A stretch of DNA of 64,000 nucleotides from Bacteroidales bacterium (GCA_016292015.1 JAEEZY010000009.1:62001-126000); one strand, 5' to 3'; shown: positions 7,028 to 14,755, counted from the stretch's first letter. Notes: generated from the letters alone by a model not told the origin. Translations and numbers: made by a program.

Positions 7028-9307
7028 ATGATAGGACAACGGCAGACGATGAAACAGCAGCAGAAGCTGACCCCACAGCAGGTGATGCTGATGAGGCTGT
7101 TGCACATGCCGGTGCATGAGCTGATGGAGGAGATAAAGAGCGAGATGGAGAAGAACCCGCTCTTGGAGGCGGAAGAGGTGGAGATGGAGCGACTGCCCGA
7201 CTATGGCGAGATGGAGAGGAGGGAGCCGGAGGACGACGAGTTTGACACGCGAGGATACCAAGCAAACGACGGAGAGCGCGAGGAGAGAGAATGGCAGGTG
7301 GCCAGCGAGCCGACGTTTGCCGAGACGCTGCACGAGCAGCTGGACATGAAGGAGCTGAGCGAGAAGGAGGCGGCGATAGGGCACGAGCTGATAGGCAGCC
7401 TGGACGACAGCGGCTATCTGACGAGGGATTTGGGGATAGTGGCGAACGACCTGGCGCTGTACAAGGGGCTGGATGTGGAGCCGAAAGAGGTGGAGGCGGT
7501 GCTGAAGACCGTGCAAGGGCTGGAGCCCGCAGGGGTGGGTGCGAGGAGTCTGCAGGAATGTCTGTCGCTGCAGCTGCACAGGATAGAAAGGCCGAACAAG
7601 AGCGAGAGGCTGGCGAGGGAGATTGTGGACAGGTGGTTTGCGGCATTCACGCAGCACAAATACGAGGTGCTGGCAGAAAAGAGCGAGGCAGACGAGACGG
7701 AGCTGCGAGAGGCGATAGGAGTGATACAGCGACTGAACCCGAAACCAGGAGAGTCGTCGGACAGCATGGGTGGCAAGGCGGCGGTGGTGATGCCGGATGT
7801 GACGGTGAATGTGCAGGAAGGGAATGTGAGTTTTGAGATAAACGACAAATACCTGCCCAAGTTGCGGGTGGACGACAGCTATATGAGTCTGCTGAAGACG
7901 ATGGAAACGGCGGGCGGACAGACGGGAGAGGCCGAGAAGACGGCGAAATTCATAAAGAGCAACGTGGGGGATGCCGAGATGTTCATAGAGGCGCTGGATA
8001 TGCGACACAGAACCATGGCGGTGGTGATGAAAGAGATAGTGAAGAGACAGAAGCGATATTTTCTGACAGGGGAAGCCGGCGACCTGGTGCCGATGTTGCA
8101 GAAGGATGTGGCCGAGGCGACGAAGCTTGACGAGTCAACGGTGTCGAGGATGGTGAACAGCAAATGGGCGAAGACGCCGTACGGAACGATGCCGCTGAAA
8201 GAGCTGTTCAGCAATGCGGTGACAACGGAGGAGGGAGATGAGGTGTCGTCGAGGGCCGTGAAAGAGGCCCTGCGCGAGGCGGTGGAGGCGGAGGACAAGA
8301 GAAACCCGCTGTCGGACGAGGAGCTGTCGGCCATATTGAAAGAGAAAGGATACGGCACAGCCCGACGGACGGTGGCGAAATACAGAGAGGCGCTGGGGAT
8401 ACCGGTGGCGCGTCTGAGGAAGGGGCTTATGCTGCTGGCGGCGCTGGTGAGCATAGGGACGATGGCACCGAGTGTGCAGGCACAGGGCAAAGGCGGAGGC
8501 GAGAAGGCCGAGAAAGGCGCGGCGGCGGGCGAAAAGCCACAGGTGCCGTCGGCATTGTGGTATGGCAACAATATGTCGGATGCGAAGGTGAGGCTGAAGG
8601 AGATGCCGCTGGATTCGCTGCCCGACGAGATAAACCTGAGGTTGCTCAGGAAGGGAGAGCAGTTTGTGTTCCCGGTGAAAAGTGTGAAGTCGTCGCCCTA
8701 CGGGTGGCGGTGGGAGAGGCCGCACCGCGGAGTGGACATAGCGCTGAAGACAGGCGAGCCGATACACAGCGCGTTTGACGGCGTGGTGAGGATAGCCAAG
8801 CCGATGGGGGGCTACGGCAACCTGGTGGTGGTGAGGCACTACAACGGGTTGGAAACGGTGTATGGACATCTTTCGAAAATAAACGTCAAGCCGCGTCAGG
8901 AGGTGAAGGCAGGCGACGTGATAGGGCTAGGCGGCAGCACCGGACACTCGACTGGGCCGCATCTGCATTTCGAGGTGAGGTTCCAATATGAGACATTCGA
9001 CCCGGAATGGATACTGGATTTCACAAACTATTCGCTGAGGACGCAGCGGCTGCACCTCGACAAGTCGTATTTCGGAATCAAGAAGCCGCGTGGAAAGAAG
9101 GGCGAGAGCCTGGCATACAAGGCAGACAAAAGTTTTATTAAAGAGACGGAGAGACGCGGTCCCAGGGAGATGTATTACGTGATAAAGAGCGGCGACAGCC
9201 TGCTGGATATCGCCAACCACTACAGCACAACGGTGGAGAAAATACGAATGCTGAATGAGGACCTGCCGAAGAAGCCCAAGCCGGGGACGAAGATACGGGT
9301 GAGGTGA
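7028..9307 (+). CDS. rpoN: RNA polymerase sigma-54 factor fused to secreted-type M23 peptidase and LysM domain
   Basis: 759 codons with no internal stop. Residues 1-467 are a complete sigma-54 factor: Gln-rich region I (QRQTMKQQQKLTPQQ), core-binding domain, helix-turn-helix (LQKDVAEATKLDESTVSRM, about 357-377) and the RpoN box ARRTVAKYRE at 445-454, followed by GIPVARLRKGL, where sigma-54 proteins normally end. The frame then runs on: MLLAALVSIGTMAPSVQAQ (468-486) looks like a signal peptide with an A-x-A type cleavage site. Next come an M23 (lysostaphin-type) endopeptidase with SPYGWRWERPHRGVD (ligands His and Asp) and GPHLHFEVR (His645, His647), and a C-terminal LysM (about 715-759, YYVIKSGDSLLDIANHYSTT). 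A cytoplasmic sigma factor joined to a cell-wall hydrolase makes no obvious topological sense. Either the parts are made separately from an internal start (GTG 8405 or ATG 8429), or the protein is membrane-tethered or processed. Each domain call is secure; the fusion as a single product is inference. Confidence 0.93.
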   Translation: MIGQRQTMKQQQKLTPQQVMLMRLLHMPVHELMEEIKSEMEKNPLLEAEEVEMERLPDYGEMERREPEDDEFDTRGYQANDGEREEREWQVASEPTFAETLHEQLDMKELSEKEAAIGHELIGSLDDSGYLTRDLGIVANDLALYKGLDVEPKEVEAVLKTVQGLEPAGVGARSLQECLSLQLHRIERPNKSERLAREIVDRWFAAFTQHKYEVLAEKSEADETELREAIGVIQRLNPKPGESSDSMGGKAAVVMPDVTVNVQEGNVSFEINDKYLPKLRVDDSYMSLLKTMETAGGQTGEAEKTAKFIKSNVGDAEMFIEALDMRHRTMAVVMKEIVKRQKRYFLTGEAGDLVPMLQKDVAEATKLDESTVSRMVNSKWAKTPYGTMPLKELFSNAVTTEEGDEVSSRAVKEALREAVEAEDKRNPLSDEELSAILKEKGYGTARRTVAKYREALGIPVARLRKGLMLLAALVSIGTMAPSVQAQGKGGGEKAEKGAAAGEKPQVPSALWYGNNMSDAKVRLKEMPLDSLPDEINLRLLRKGEQFVFPVKSVKSSPYGWRWERPHRGVDIALKTGEPIHSAFDGVVRIAKPMGGYGNLVVVRHYNGLETVYGHLSKINVKPRQEVKAGDVIGLGGSTGHSTGPHLHFEVRFQYETFDPEWILDFTNYSLRTQRLHLDKSYFGIKKPRGKKGESLAYKADKSFIKETERRGPREMYYVIKSGDSLLDIANHYSTTVEKIRMLNEDLPKKPKPGTKIRVR
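8405..9307 (+). other. Possible internal start giving a stand-alone secreted M23/LysM protein
   Basis: GTG at 8405, in frame, would start MARLRKGLMLLAALVSIG, a textbook signal peptide: the Arg/Lys-rich tail of sigma-54 supplies the positive n-region, followed by a hydrophobic core and cleavage at VQA-Q. A GGGGAT lies just upstream (8396-8401). ATG at 8429 is the alternative and is preceded by AGGAAGGGG. Such an in-frame nested gene would yield a normal periplasmic peptidoglycan endopeptidase of about 300 residues. Inferred from sequence only. Confidence 0.45.
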
Positions 9308-9451
9308 TTTAGTTTCAAGTTTTCTGTTTCAAGTTTTTAGTTTCAAGTTTTTAGTTTTTAGTTTGACTCATTTCATTTGATTTATTTCATCGGTGTTCGC
9401 GCCCTTCGGCACAAGTTTTTGGTTTTTAGTTGACAAACGACTTTCATTATT
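9308..9451. repeat. Repetitive spacer (AGTTTCAAGTTTTTAGTTT words)
   Basis: Between the fusion gene and ribH the spacer holds four or five imperfect copies of TTTCAAGTTTTTAG / TTTAGTTTTTAG (9310-9362 and 9412-9430) around a short unique stretch. No FMN riboswitch-like conserved boxes and no gene are visible. Confidence 0.6.
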
Positions 9452-9937
9452 ATGGAAAACAAGAAGACTAACCTTTCGGGATACGATGCGTCGGTGATAC
9501 CAGACGGCGCTGATTACCGCATTGCCATAGTGGCGGCGGAATGGAACGGGGAGATAACCAACGCCATGCTTGAAGGAGCGTATGAGACCTTGACGAAGCA
9601 CGGAGTGAAGGAGGAGAACGTGATGGTGAGGCGAGTGCCAGGGACGTTTGAGTTGACGACGGCTGCGGATATGCTGCTTGCGAAACACAGCGATTTGGAC
9701 GCAGTGATATGCATAGGATGCGTGATACAAGGAGAGACGAGGCATTTCGACTTTATCTGCGAGGCGGTGGCAAACGGCCTTACGGCAGTAGGAGTGAAGT
9801 ATGGGAAGCCGGTTGTATTCAGTGTGCTAACCACCAACAATATGGCTCAGGCGCAAGAGCGAGCAGGCGGAAAGCACGGGAACAAGGGAGTAGAGGGTGC
9901 TGTGACGGCGCTGAAGATGTGTGCTTTTGATTGTTGA
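9452..9937 (+). CDS. ribH: 6,7-dimethyl-8-ribityllumazine synthase
   Basis: RibH condenses 5-amino-6-ribitylamino-uracil with 3,4-dihydroxy-2-butanone 4-phosphate, the penultimate step of riboflavin synthesis. The 161 residues match the family: AAEWNGEITNAMLEGA, the VPGTFELTTAA loop, IGCVIQGETRHFDFI with the catalytic His after the phosphate-binding Gly-Glu-Thr, and the terminal GVLTTNNMAQAQERAGGK-like stretch (here FSVLTTNNMAQAQERAGG). No other rib gene is adjacent. It lies 18 bases before fmt and probably shares its transcript. Confidence 0.97.
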   Translation: MENKKTNLSGYDASVIPDGADYRIAIVAAEWNGEITNAMLEGAYETLTKHGVKEENVMVRRVPGTFELTTAADMLLAKHSDLDAVICIGCVIQGETRHFDFICEAVANGLTAVGVKYGKPVVFSVLTTNNMAQAQERAGGKHGNKGVEGAVTALKMCAFDC

Positions 9938-9955
9938 CATGTAAATATTATAGAG

Positions 9956-10900
9956 GTGAAACCGAGGATTGTTTTTATGGGGACGCCGGACTTTGCGGTG
10001 ATGTCGCTTGATGCGATTGTTAAGGCGGGATATGAGGTGGCGGCGGTGGTGACGGTGCCAGACCGCAAAGTGGGACGCGGACAGAAGGTGAGCTACTCGG
10101 CGGTGAAGGAATATGCGCTTGAGCACAATCTGCCGGTCATGCAGCCAGAGAGACTCAAGGAAGAGGGATTTGTTGAGGAGCTGAGGGCGATAGAAGCCGA
10201 CCTGTTCGTTGTGGTGGCGTTCAGGATGTTGCCGCAGGTGGTGTGGAGTATGCCGAAGATGGGGACGTTCAACCTGCACGCGTCGCTGCTGCCGCAGTAT
10301 CGCGGAGCTGCCCCGATCAACTGGGCCATAATAAACGGAGAAAAAGAGACCGGCGTGACCACCTTTATGCTGAACGGACGGATAGACGAGGGAGGAGTCT
10401 TGATGCAGAGAAGGACGCCTATAAGTGAAGAGGACACGGCAGAGAGTGTGCATGACAGACTTGCGGCGATGGGAGCGACGATGGTGGTGGAAACGATAGA
10501 AGGGCTGGCGGGCGGCGAGTTGAAGCCACAGCCGCAACCAACGACAGAGGGGCTGAAGCCTGCGCCTAAGATATTCAAAGAAGACTGTGCTATAGATTGG
10601 ACTAAGGAAGGAAAGGGTATTGTGGATTTTGTGAGAGGATTGAGCCCCTATCCAGCAGCGGTGACGACGATGACGGATGACGAAGGCGGAAAACATACAT
10701 TCAAGATATATGAAGTGCGGTATGAGGAAGCGAATGGAAGTGTGGCAGGAGAGGTTAAGAGTGACGGAAAAAGCAATCTAAAGGTCGGATGCAAGGGCGG
10801 TTACGTGAGTATTTTGAGCCTTCAGATAGAAGGAAAACGCAGAAATTCGATAGGAGAATTTTTGAGAGGTAGTCGTGTAAAGTGTTGGAAAATAGGGTAG
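9956..10900 (+). CDS. fmt: Methionyl-tRNA formyltransferase
   Basis: Fmt formylates Met-tRNA for initiation. The start is a GTG at 9956 (protein begins MKPRIVFMGTPDFAV), and no in-frame ATG fits the family better. Motifs: FMGTPDFAV at the N-terminus, the catalytic Asn/His and loop FNLHASLLPQYRGAAPINWA, the IDEGGVL Asp region, and the C-terminal tRNA-binding domain with SPYPAAVT. Length is 314, normal. Stop at 10898-10900, followed by the promoter of the HU gene. Secure. Confidence 0.97.
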   Translation: MKPRIVFMGTPDFAVMSLDAIVKAGYEVAAVVTVPDRKVGRGQKVSYSAVKEYALEHNLPVMQPERLKEEGFVEELRAIEADLFVVVAFRMLPQVVWSMPKMGTFNLHASLLPQYRGAAPINWAIINGEKETGVTTFMLNGRIDEGGVLMQRRTPISEEDTAESVHDRLAAMGATMVVETIEGLAGGELKPQPQPTTEGLKPAPKIFKEDCAIDWTKEGKGIVDFVRGLSPYPAAVTTMTDDEGGKHTFKIYEVRYEEANGSVAGEVKSDGKSNLKVGCKGGYVSILSLQIEGKRRNSIGEFLRGSRVKCWKIG

Positions 10901-10945
10901 TATGATAGAGTGTTGATTTTTTGTGAAAATATTTTGCATTTTTTC

Positions 10946-10978
10946 TTGCATGATAATCAAACATTTTCATATATTTGC
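10946..10978 (+). promoter_or_regulatory. Bacteroides-type promoter for the HU gene
   Basis: TTG at 10946-10948, 21 bases, then TATATTTGC at 10970-10978; the HU ATG is 44 bases downstream. Confidence 0.7.
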
Positions 10979-11021
10979 ATTTCGAAAAGAATTCATTCAT
11001 TAACAATTAAAAAACAAAAAA

Positions 11022-11285
11022 ATGAACAAGACTGAACTCATCAATGCAATCGCAGCAAAAGGTGGTCTGACCAAGACCGATGCTAAAAAAGCTCTCGACG
11101 CTTTCGTAGAGGTGACCAAAGGTGGCCTGAAGAAAGGTGACAAAATCGCTATCCTCGGCTTCGGTACCTTCAGCGTAGCACAGCGCAAAGCCCGCACTGG
11201 TATCAACCCCGCTACTGGCAAGAGCATGAAGATCAAAGCTAAGAAAGTTGCTAAATTCAAACCCGGTAAGGGTCTCGCTCTCTAA
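11022..11285 (+). CDS. HU-family DNA-binding protein
   Basis: An 87-residue histone-like protein that bends and compacts DNA. It starts MNKTELINAIAAKGGLTKTDA, has the GDKIAILGFGTFSV beta segment, the RKARTGINPATG DNA-binding arm with the intercalating Pro, and the basic C-terminus. Its codon choice (GGT, CGC, ATC, AAA) differs from neighbouring genes and is typical of highly expressed genes. It stands alone between its own promoter and a strong terminator. Confidence 0.97.
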   Translation: MNKTELINAIAAKGGLTKTDAKKALDAFVEVTKGGLKKGDKIAILGFGTFSVAQRKARTGINPATGKSMKIKAKKVAKFKPGKGLAL

Positions 11286-11309
11286 TCAAGAGTTTTAGTA
11301 GAATGGAAG

Positions 11310-11341
11310 AGCCCGTCGGATTTGTCCGACGGGCTTTTTTT
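11310..11341 (+). terminator. Intrinsic terminator of the HU gene
   Basis: Perfect 11-bp stem AGCCCGTCGGA (11310-11320) / TCCGACGGGCT (11325-11335), 4-base loop, then seven T. Confidence 0.95.
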
Positions 11342-11346
11342 GTTGC

Positions 11347-11447
11347 TTTTTTTTGGGGGGGGCGAGATTCTGGGATTGCGATATTGCGATATTCCGAAAT
11401 TGCGAAATACCGAAATTCCGAGATGCCGAAGTTTTTTTGGGGGGGTG
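11347..11447. repeat. Octamer-like repeat block flanked by T8G8 and T7G7 tracts
   Basis: The convergent spacer between HU and DUF4159 holds TTTTTTTTGGGGGGGG (11347-11362), then about seven degenerate 8-base units of the form TTGCGATA / TTCCGAAA (11374-11430), then TTTTTTTGGGGGGG (11432-11445). No coding potential. Confidence 0.65.
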
Positions 11448-11452
11448 GTTGG

Positions 11453-12112
11453 TTAGTTTAGGTTGAATACGAACTGGAGGATGTTGGCGCCCATCTGGAG
11501 TGCCTTGAGGTGTGAGGCAGGACTGTCGTTGTGGACATTGGTGTCTTCCCATCCGTCGCCGAGGTCGCACTCCCATGTGAAGAGGCATACCATGCGGCCT
11601 TCGTGGAAGAGGGCGTAGGCCTTGGGCGGTTGATTGTCGTGTTCGTGGATTTTGGGCAGGCCGTGCGGGAAGTCGTATTTTTGATGGAAGATGGGGTGAG
11701 AGAAGGGCAGTTCGATCCATTTGGACTCGGGGAACACCTTTAGCATCTGCGCCATGGCAAAATCTTTTAGGCCGTAGTTGTCATCGATGTGCAGGAAGCC
11801 ACCGCTGACGAGGTAGGTGCGAAGGTTGTCGATTTCCTGCGGGGAGAAAACGATGTTGCCGTGACCAGTGGCGTGGACGTAGGGATAGTTGAGTATATCC
11901 TGGCTTCCGACATCGACGGTGGCGTATTGGGCGGCGAGGTTCATGTTGAGCTGCGAGTTGCAGAAGACGATGAGGTTGGTGAGCGAGGTGGGGTTGGCGT
12001 ACCAGTCGCCGCCACCGTTGTATTTGAGCAGGGCGATGGGGGTCTGAGACTGGGAGAATGTGGCGGCGAAGAGCAGTGCCGCCAGAGGGATTATGAATCG
12101 GAGATGTTTCAT
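11453..12112 (-). CDS. DUF4159 domain-containing secreted protein
   Basis: 219 residues with a signal peptide (MKHLRFIIPLAALLFAATFSQ). The rest fits DUF4159: ALLKYNGGGDWYANPTSL, TGHGNIVFS, the GGFLHIDDNYG segment and the SHPIFH motif. The domain has the look of a glutamine-amidotransferase-like (ThuA-type) fold and, in this phylum, often accompanies gliding or aerotolerance gene sets; here it stands only with rsmE, whose stop overlaps its start (ATGA at 12109-12112). Function unknown. Confidence 0.9.
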   Translation of the reverse strand: MKHLRFIIPLAALLFAATFSQSQTPIALLKYNGGGDWYANPTSLTNLIVFCNSQLNMNLAAQYATVDVGSQDILNYPYVHATGHGNIVFSPQEIDNLRTYLVSGGFLHIDDNYGLKDFAMAQMLKVFPESKWIELPFSHPIFHQKYDFPHGLPKIHEHDNQPPKAYALFHEGRMVCLFTWECDLGDGWEDTNVHNDSPASHLKALQMGANILQFVFNLN

Positions 12113-12819
12113 TGTTGCTGTTGGTTGATGAGGGCTACGGCGCAGACGGCGGTGAGGGCGGCTGTCTCGGTGCGGAGGCGGTTGTTGCCGAGAGAGACGG
12201 GTTGGAAGCCCAGTTGGTGGGCGAGGGATATCTCGTCGTCGGTGAAGTCACCTTCGGGTCCGATGAGTATGACGGTGTCGTCGGATGGACGGCAGGCCTG
12301 GGACATGAGGAGCGGGCGGTCGTAGTGGCCGTGACAGATGATTTTGGAAGTTGCAGAGGTGTTGTGAAGGAAGGTTTCGATGGGAGTCTCGTCGTGGATG
12401 ACGGGCAGGTGACGTTGGAGCGACTGCTTCATGGCGCTGACTGCGATTTTCTCGAGGCGGCTGCGGTTGAGGCGTGTGCGCTCGGTGTTGTGGGTTATGA
12501 GAGGAGTGATTTCGTCGATGCCTATTTCGACAGCTTTCTCGACGAACCACTCGATGCGGTCGGCGTTCTTTGTGGGTGCGATGGCGATGTGGAGGCGGTA
12601 GGGAGCGCGATGCGGTTGGAAGTCGCGATGAGAGATTTGGATGGAGCAGGCCGAAGGGTCGGGAGAGAGGATGGAGGCGGAGGCGAGTGTGCCTTTGCCG
12701 TCGGTAATATATAAGGTGTCGCCAGCGGACATACGGAGCGAACGGACACAATGGCGCGACTCGTTGGGCGAGAGCTGAACGATGTCGTTGTCGAGGTCAG
12801 GTATGTAGAACAGTTGCAT
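12109..12819 (-). CDS. rsmE: 16S rRNA (uracil1498-N3)-methyltransferase RsmE
   Basis: RsmE is a SPOUT enzyme that methylates U1498 of 16S rRNA. The N-terminal PUA-like domain (MQLFYIPDL, HCVRSLRMSAGD) is followed by the SPOUT knot: KAVEIGIDEITPL, RSRLEKIAVSAMKQS, LIGPEGDFTDDEI, SLGNNRLRTETAA. I set the start at ATG 12819, because an upstream ATG at 12831 overlaps the -7 promoter element. That gives 236 residues, normal for RsmE, and a nearly leaderless mRNA. It is followed by DUF4159 with an overlap. Confidence 0.96.
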   Translation of the reverse strand: MQLFYIPDLDNDIVQLSPNESRHCVRSLRMSAGDTLYITDGKGTLASASILSPDPSACSIQISHRDFQPHRAPYRLHIAIAPTKNADRIEWFVEKAVEIGIDEITPLITHNTERTRLNRSRLEKIAVSAMKQSLQRHLPVIHDETPIETFLHNTSATSKIICHGHYDRPLLMSQACRPSDDTVILIGPEGDFTDDEISLAHQLGFQPVSLGNNRLRTETAALTAVCAVALINQQQQ

Positions 12820-12828
12820 AACGAGATG

Positions 12829-12836
12829 CAAAGGTA
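12829..12836 (-). promoter_or_regulatory. -7 box (TACCTTTG) of rsmE
   Basis: TACCTTTGC on the minus strand ends 9 bases before the RsmE start codon, implying an mRNA with little or no leader. The -33 region is A/T-rich with no clear TTTG. Confidence 0.55.
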
Positions 12837-12950
12837 CACATTTTTAGTATTTTTTCTTATCTTTACGAAGTGAGGGTTGTGTGTGTATATGGTGTAATGG
12901 GTTGGGAGAGGAGGTGATAAGGCTATATAAAAACCAACAATTGCTTGTAT

Positions 12951-13250
12951 ATGAAAAAGATTATCGCCGTAGGAGTTTTGATGGTTATGATGAGATGTGA
13001 GATTGTTTAGGTTGCCGACAGGTATCGTCCAGGAGGGTTTGGCTATAACGGAGCGTCGATGAAGACGTTCTCAGAGTCGGACTTGTTAAGGATTGAGCGG
13101 ATTAAATTGTTAATCATACCCAACGGAAAGAAAAATGGAGTGATCGATAGGGCGCATGAGCTCTATATTATTTTAACTTTCGACAAATCGTTAAAAAATG
13201 GTATATTTGCAAACTCGTTTATTCAGGAGGAAAATGTAAAAACCATATAG
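12951..13250 (+). pseudogene. Broken gene for a small secreted protein (in-frame stop)
   Basis: ATG at 12951 opens MKKIIAVGVLMVMM, the start of a typical signal peptide, but TAG at 13008-13010 stops it after 19 codons. The same frame then stays open to TAG at 13248-13250 (VADRYRPGGFGYNGAS, then a Lys/Ile-rich stretch). RYRPGGFGYNG right after a signal peptide would be a plausible mature N-terminus, so I read this as a decayed gene. The rest of the gap (12840-12950, 13011-13177) holds nothing else I recognise. The 3' half overlaps the promoter of the hemerythrin gene. Confidence 0.4.
13178..13209 (+). promoter_or_regulatory. Bacteroides-type promoter for the hemerythrin-LuxR pair
   Basis: TTTCG (13178-13182), 19 bases, TATATTTG (13202-13209), 44 bases before the GTG at 13253. 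Confidence 0.7.
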
Positions 13251-13252
13251 AA

Positions 13253-13951
13253 GTGTTCACGAAAAAGACGCGTTTTGCCGACATGTTTTCGGCCAACAAC
13301 AATTTGGTGCTTCTGATGCCGCGACTGGGCATAGGGCTTGGCGTGGGGAATCTCACGGTAGATGAGGTGAGTGTGAGGCACGGGGTCTCGTCGGACTTTG
13401 TGCTGATGGTGTGCAATATATATACGTTCCGCGACTATGTGCCGACGCAGGAGGAGCTAGCGGGGATGGATATGACCATGCTGGTGCCTTATCTGAGGGC
13501 GTCGCACACGTACTATGTGAAAGAACGGATGCCGCACCTTGAGCGACATCTCACAGGGGTGCTTCAAAACACGGACAAGCGTTATGCCGAAGCGATGATG
13601 CTTTTCTTTAAGCAGTACAGGCAAGAGATGTGCGACCATTTCGAATATGAGGAGAAGGACGTGTACCCACTCCTTCAGCAATGTGGGCGGATGAAGATGG
13701 CAAATCCGCAGAATCGGGAGCATCGCGGTGCGAGCGTGCGACTTGCGGAGTCGCACGAGGGGATGGTTGACAAGATTTCGGACTTGCTGCAGATACTGTA
13801 CAAATATATGCCCAGCCATGCGGACACCGAGGAGATGAACGAGTTGATTTTCGGGTTGCTGCAGCTTTCCTCGGACTTTGAGCGGCATGCCGCCATAGAA
13901 GAACATGTGCTATTGCCGTATTTGAACCTTGCAAAAAGAGTTGGCAAATGA
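13253..13951 (+). CDS. Hemerythrin (HHE) domain protein, YtfE/RIC-like
   Basis: 232 residues from a GTG start at 13253. The N-terminal 80 residues resemble the ScdA/DUF542 helical region; the rest is a four-helix hemerythrin domain with ligand-type residues in order: HTYYVKERMPHLERH, DHFEYEEKDVYP, SHEGMVDKI and ERHAAIEEHVLLP. Such domains bind a di-iron centre and are used to repair iron-sulfur clusters or to sense O2/NO. Its stop overlaps the start of a LuxR-type regulator (ATGA, 13948-13951), so the two form a tight pair, which suggests a sensor or a stress-responsive unit (inference). Fully conserved iron ligands cannot be confirmed by eye. Confidence 0.87.
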   Translation: MFTKKTRFADMFSANNNLVLLMPRLGIGLGVGNLTVDEVSVRHGVSSDFVLMVCNIYTFRDYVPTQEELAGMDMTMLVPYLRASHTYYVKERMPHLERHLTGVLQNTDKRYAEAMMLFFKQYRQEMCDHFEYEEKDVYPLLQQCGRMKMANPQNREHRGASVRLAESHEGMVDKISDLLQILYKYMPSHADTEEMNELIFGLLQLSSDFERHAAIEEHVLLPYLNLAKRVGK

Positions 13952-14523
13952 AGTCAAGTATTGATACGCTGATTGTTGAGCCGTCGGAGATAGTGCGGAC
14001 GGGGTTGCAGACGATTCTTGATGAAGACGGAACGTTTCGCTTGCTGTCGCCACTGTATGATGCAGTCATACTGGAGGAGCGAGTGAAGACGCTTCAGCCA
14101 GACCTTTTGATAGTGAACCCCACGTTGATGATGCCGCCGGCGTTGTTGCAGATGGCTTCTGTGCAGCAGGCAAAGCCCAATATTGCGATTGCGGCGCTGG
14201 TTTACCAATATGTGGAGCCGGAGTTGCTGCAGCGGTTTAAGGCGATAGTCGATATTCGAGAGAGGAGGAGCCAGATAGTCGCTGTGTTGAAAGAGGAGGT
14301 AAAGCGAGTGAAGGAAATGGAGGATGAGAACTACGAGTTGAGCGACCGAGAGCGAGAGGTGTTGGTGCTGGTGGCGCAGGGGTTGAGTAGCAAGGAGATA
14401 GCAGACAGACTTAATATCTCGATTCACACGGTGAATTCGCACCGTAAAAACATCACGCGGAAAACCGACATCAAGTCGGTGGCAGGCCTGGCGGTATATG
14501 CAACATTGCATAATATGGTGTAG
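13948..14523 (+). CDS. LuxR-type regulator with degenerate receiver domain
   Basis: 191 residues. The C-terminal domain is a clear LuxR/NarL helix-turn-helix (LSDREREVLVLVAQGLSSKE, then IADRLNISIHTVNSHR). The N-terminal 120 residues fold like a response-regulator receiver, but the phosphorylation site is missing: the acidic pair is reduced to VEPSE, the acceptor Asp is replaced by Asn in PDLLIVNPTLMMP, and no conserved Lys is seen. It is therefore probably not controlled by a histidine kinase. Coupling to the hemerythrin gene suggests that the partner protein or iron/oxygen state is the input (inference). Confidence 0.9.
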   Translation: MKSSIDTLIVEPSEIVRTGLQTILDEDGTFRLLSPLYDAVILEERVKTLQPDLLIVNPTLMMPPALLQMASVQQAKPNIAIAALVYQYVEPELLQRFKAIVDIRERRSQIVAVLKEEVKRVKEMEDENYELSDREREVLVLVAQGLSSKEIADRLNISIHTVNSHRKNITRKTDIKSVAGLAVYATLHNMV

Positions 14524-14684
14524 GAGTGCGATAGCGGAGATGCCAGCCGTATGTCCATAGTTGGAGATTGGATTAACCAATGTGACATTGTTTTCTGGTT
14601 CGGAGGATTGGTGACAGGAAGCAGTGAGCGACTGTTTTTAACAGGTGTTAATATTTTTAGAATGTTACGACGGCAGGTATGTTG

Positions 14685-14692
14685 TACCTTTG
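14685..14692 (+). promoter_or_regulatory. -7 box (TACCTTTG) upstream of nrdJ
   Basis: TACCTTTG 64 bases before the chosen nrdJ ATG. No cobalamin riboswitch conserved box or NrdR-like box pair is visible in 14524-14755. Confidence 0.5.
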
Positions 14693-14755
14693 TTGGCTGT
14701 CAGCAAAAGGTGCTGGCAGGTGTAACTTATTGTGGTTCATAAATATTTTCAAGCC

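Noticed and set aside
6866..8008. 380-codon open frame antisense to the rpoN domain
   Set aside because: A His/Leu/Arg-rich shadow frame opposite a GA-rich coding strand; no domain and no start signals.
9308..9451. FMN riboswitch before ribH
   Set aside because: The spacer is made of A/T-rich repeat words with none of the conserved FMN-element boxes.
14524..14755. Possible cobalamin riboswitch before nrdJ
   Set aside because: No recognisable B12-box (GCCACTG-like) and no large paired domain in the 230-base leader region.
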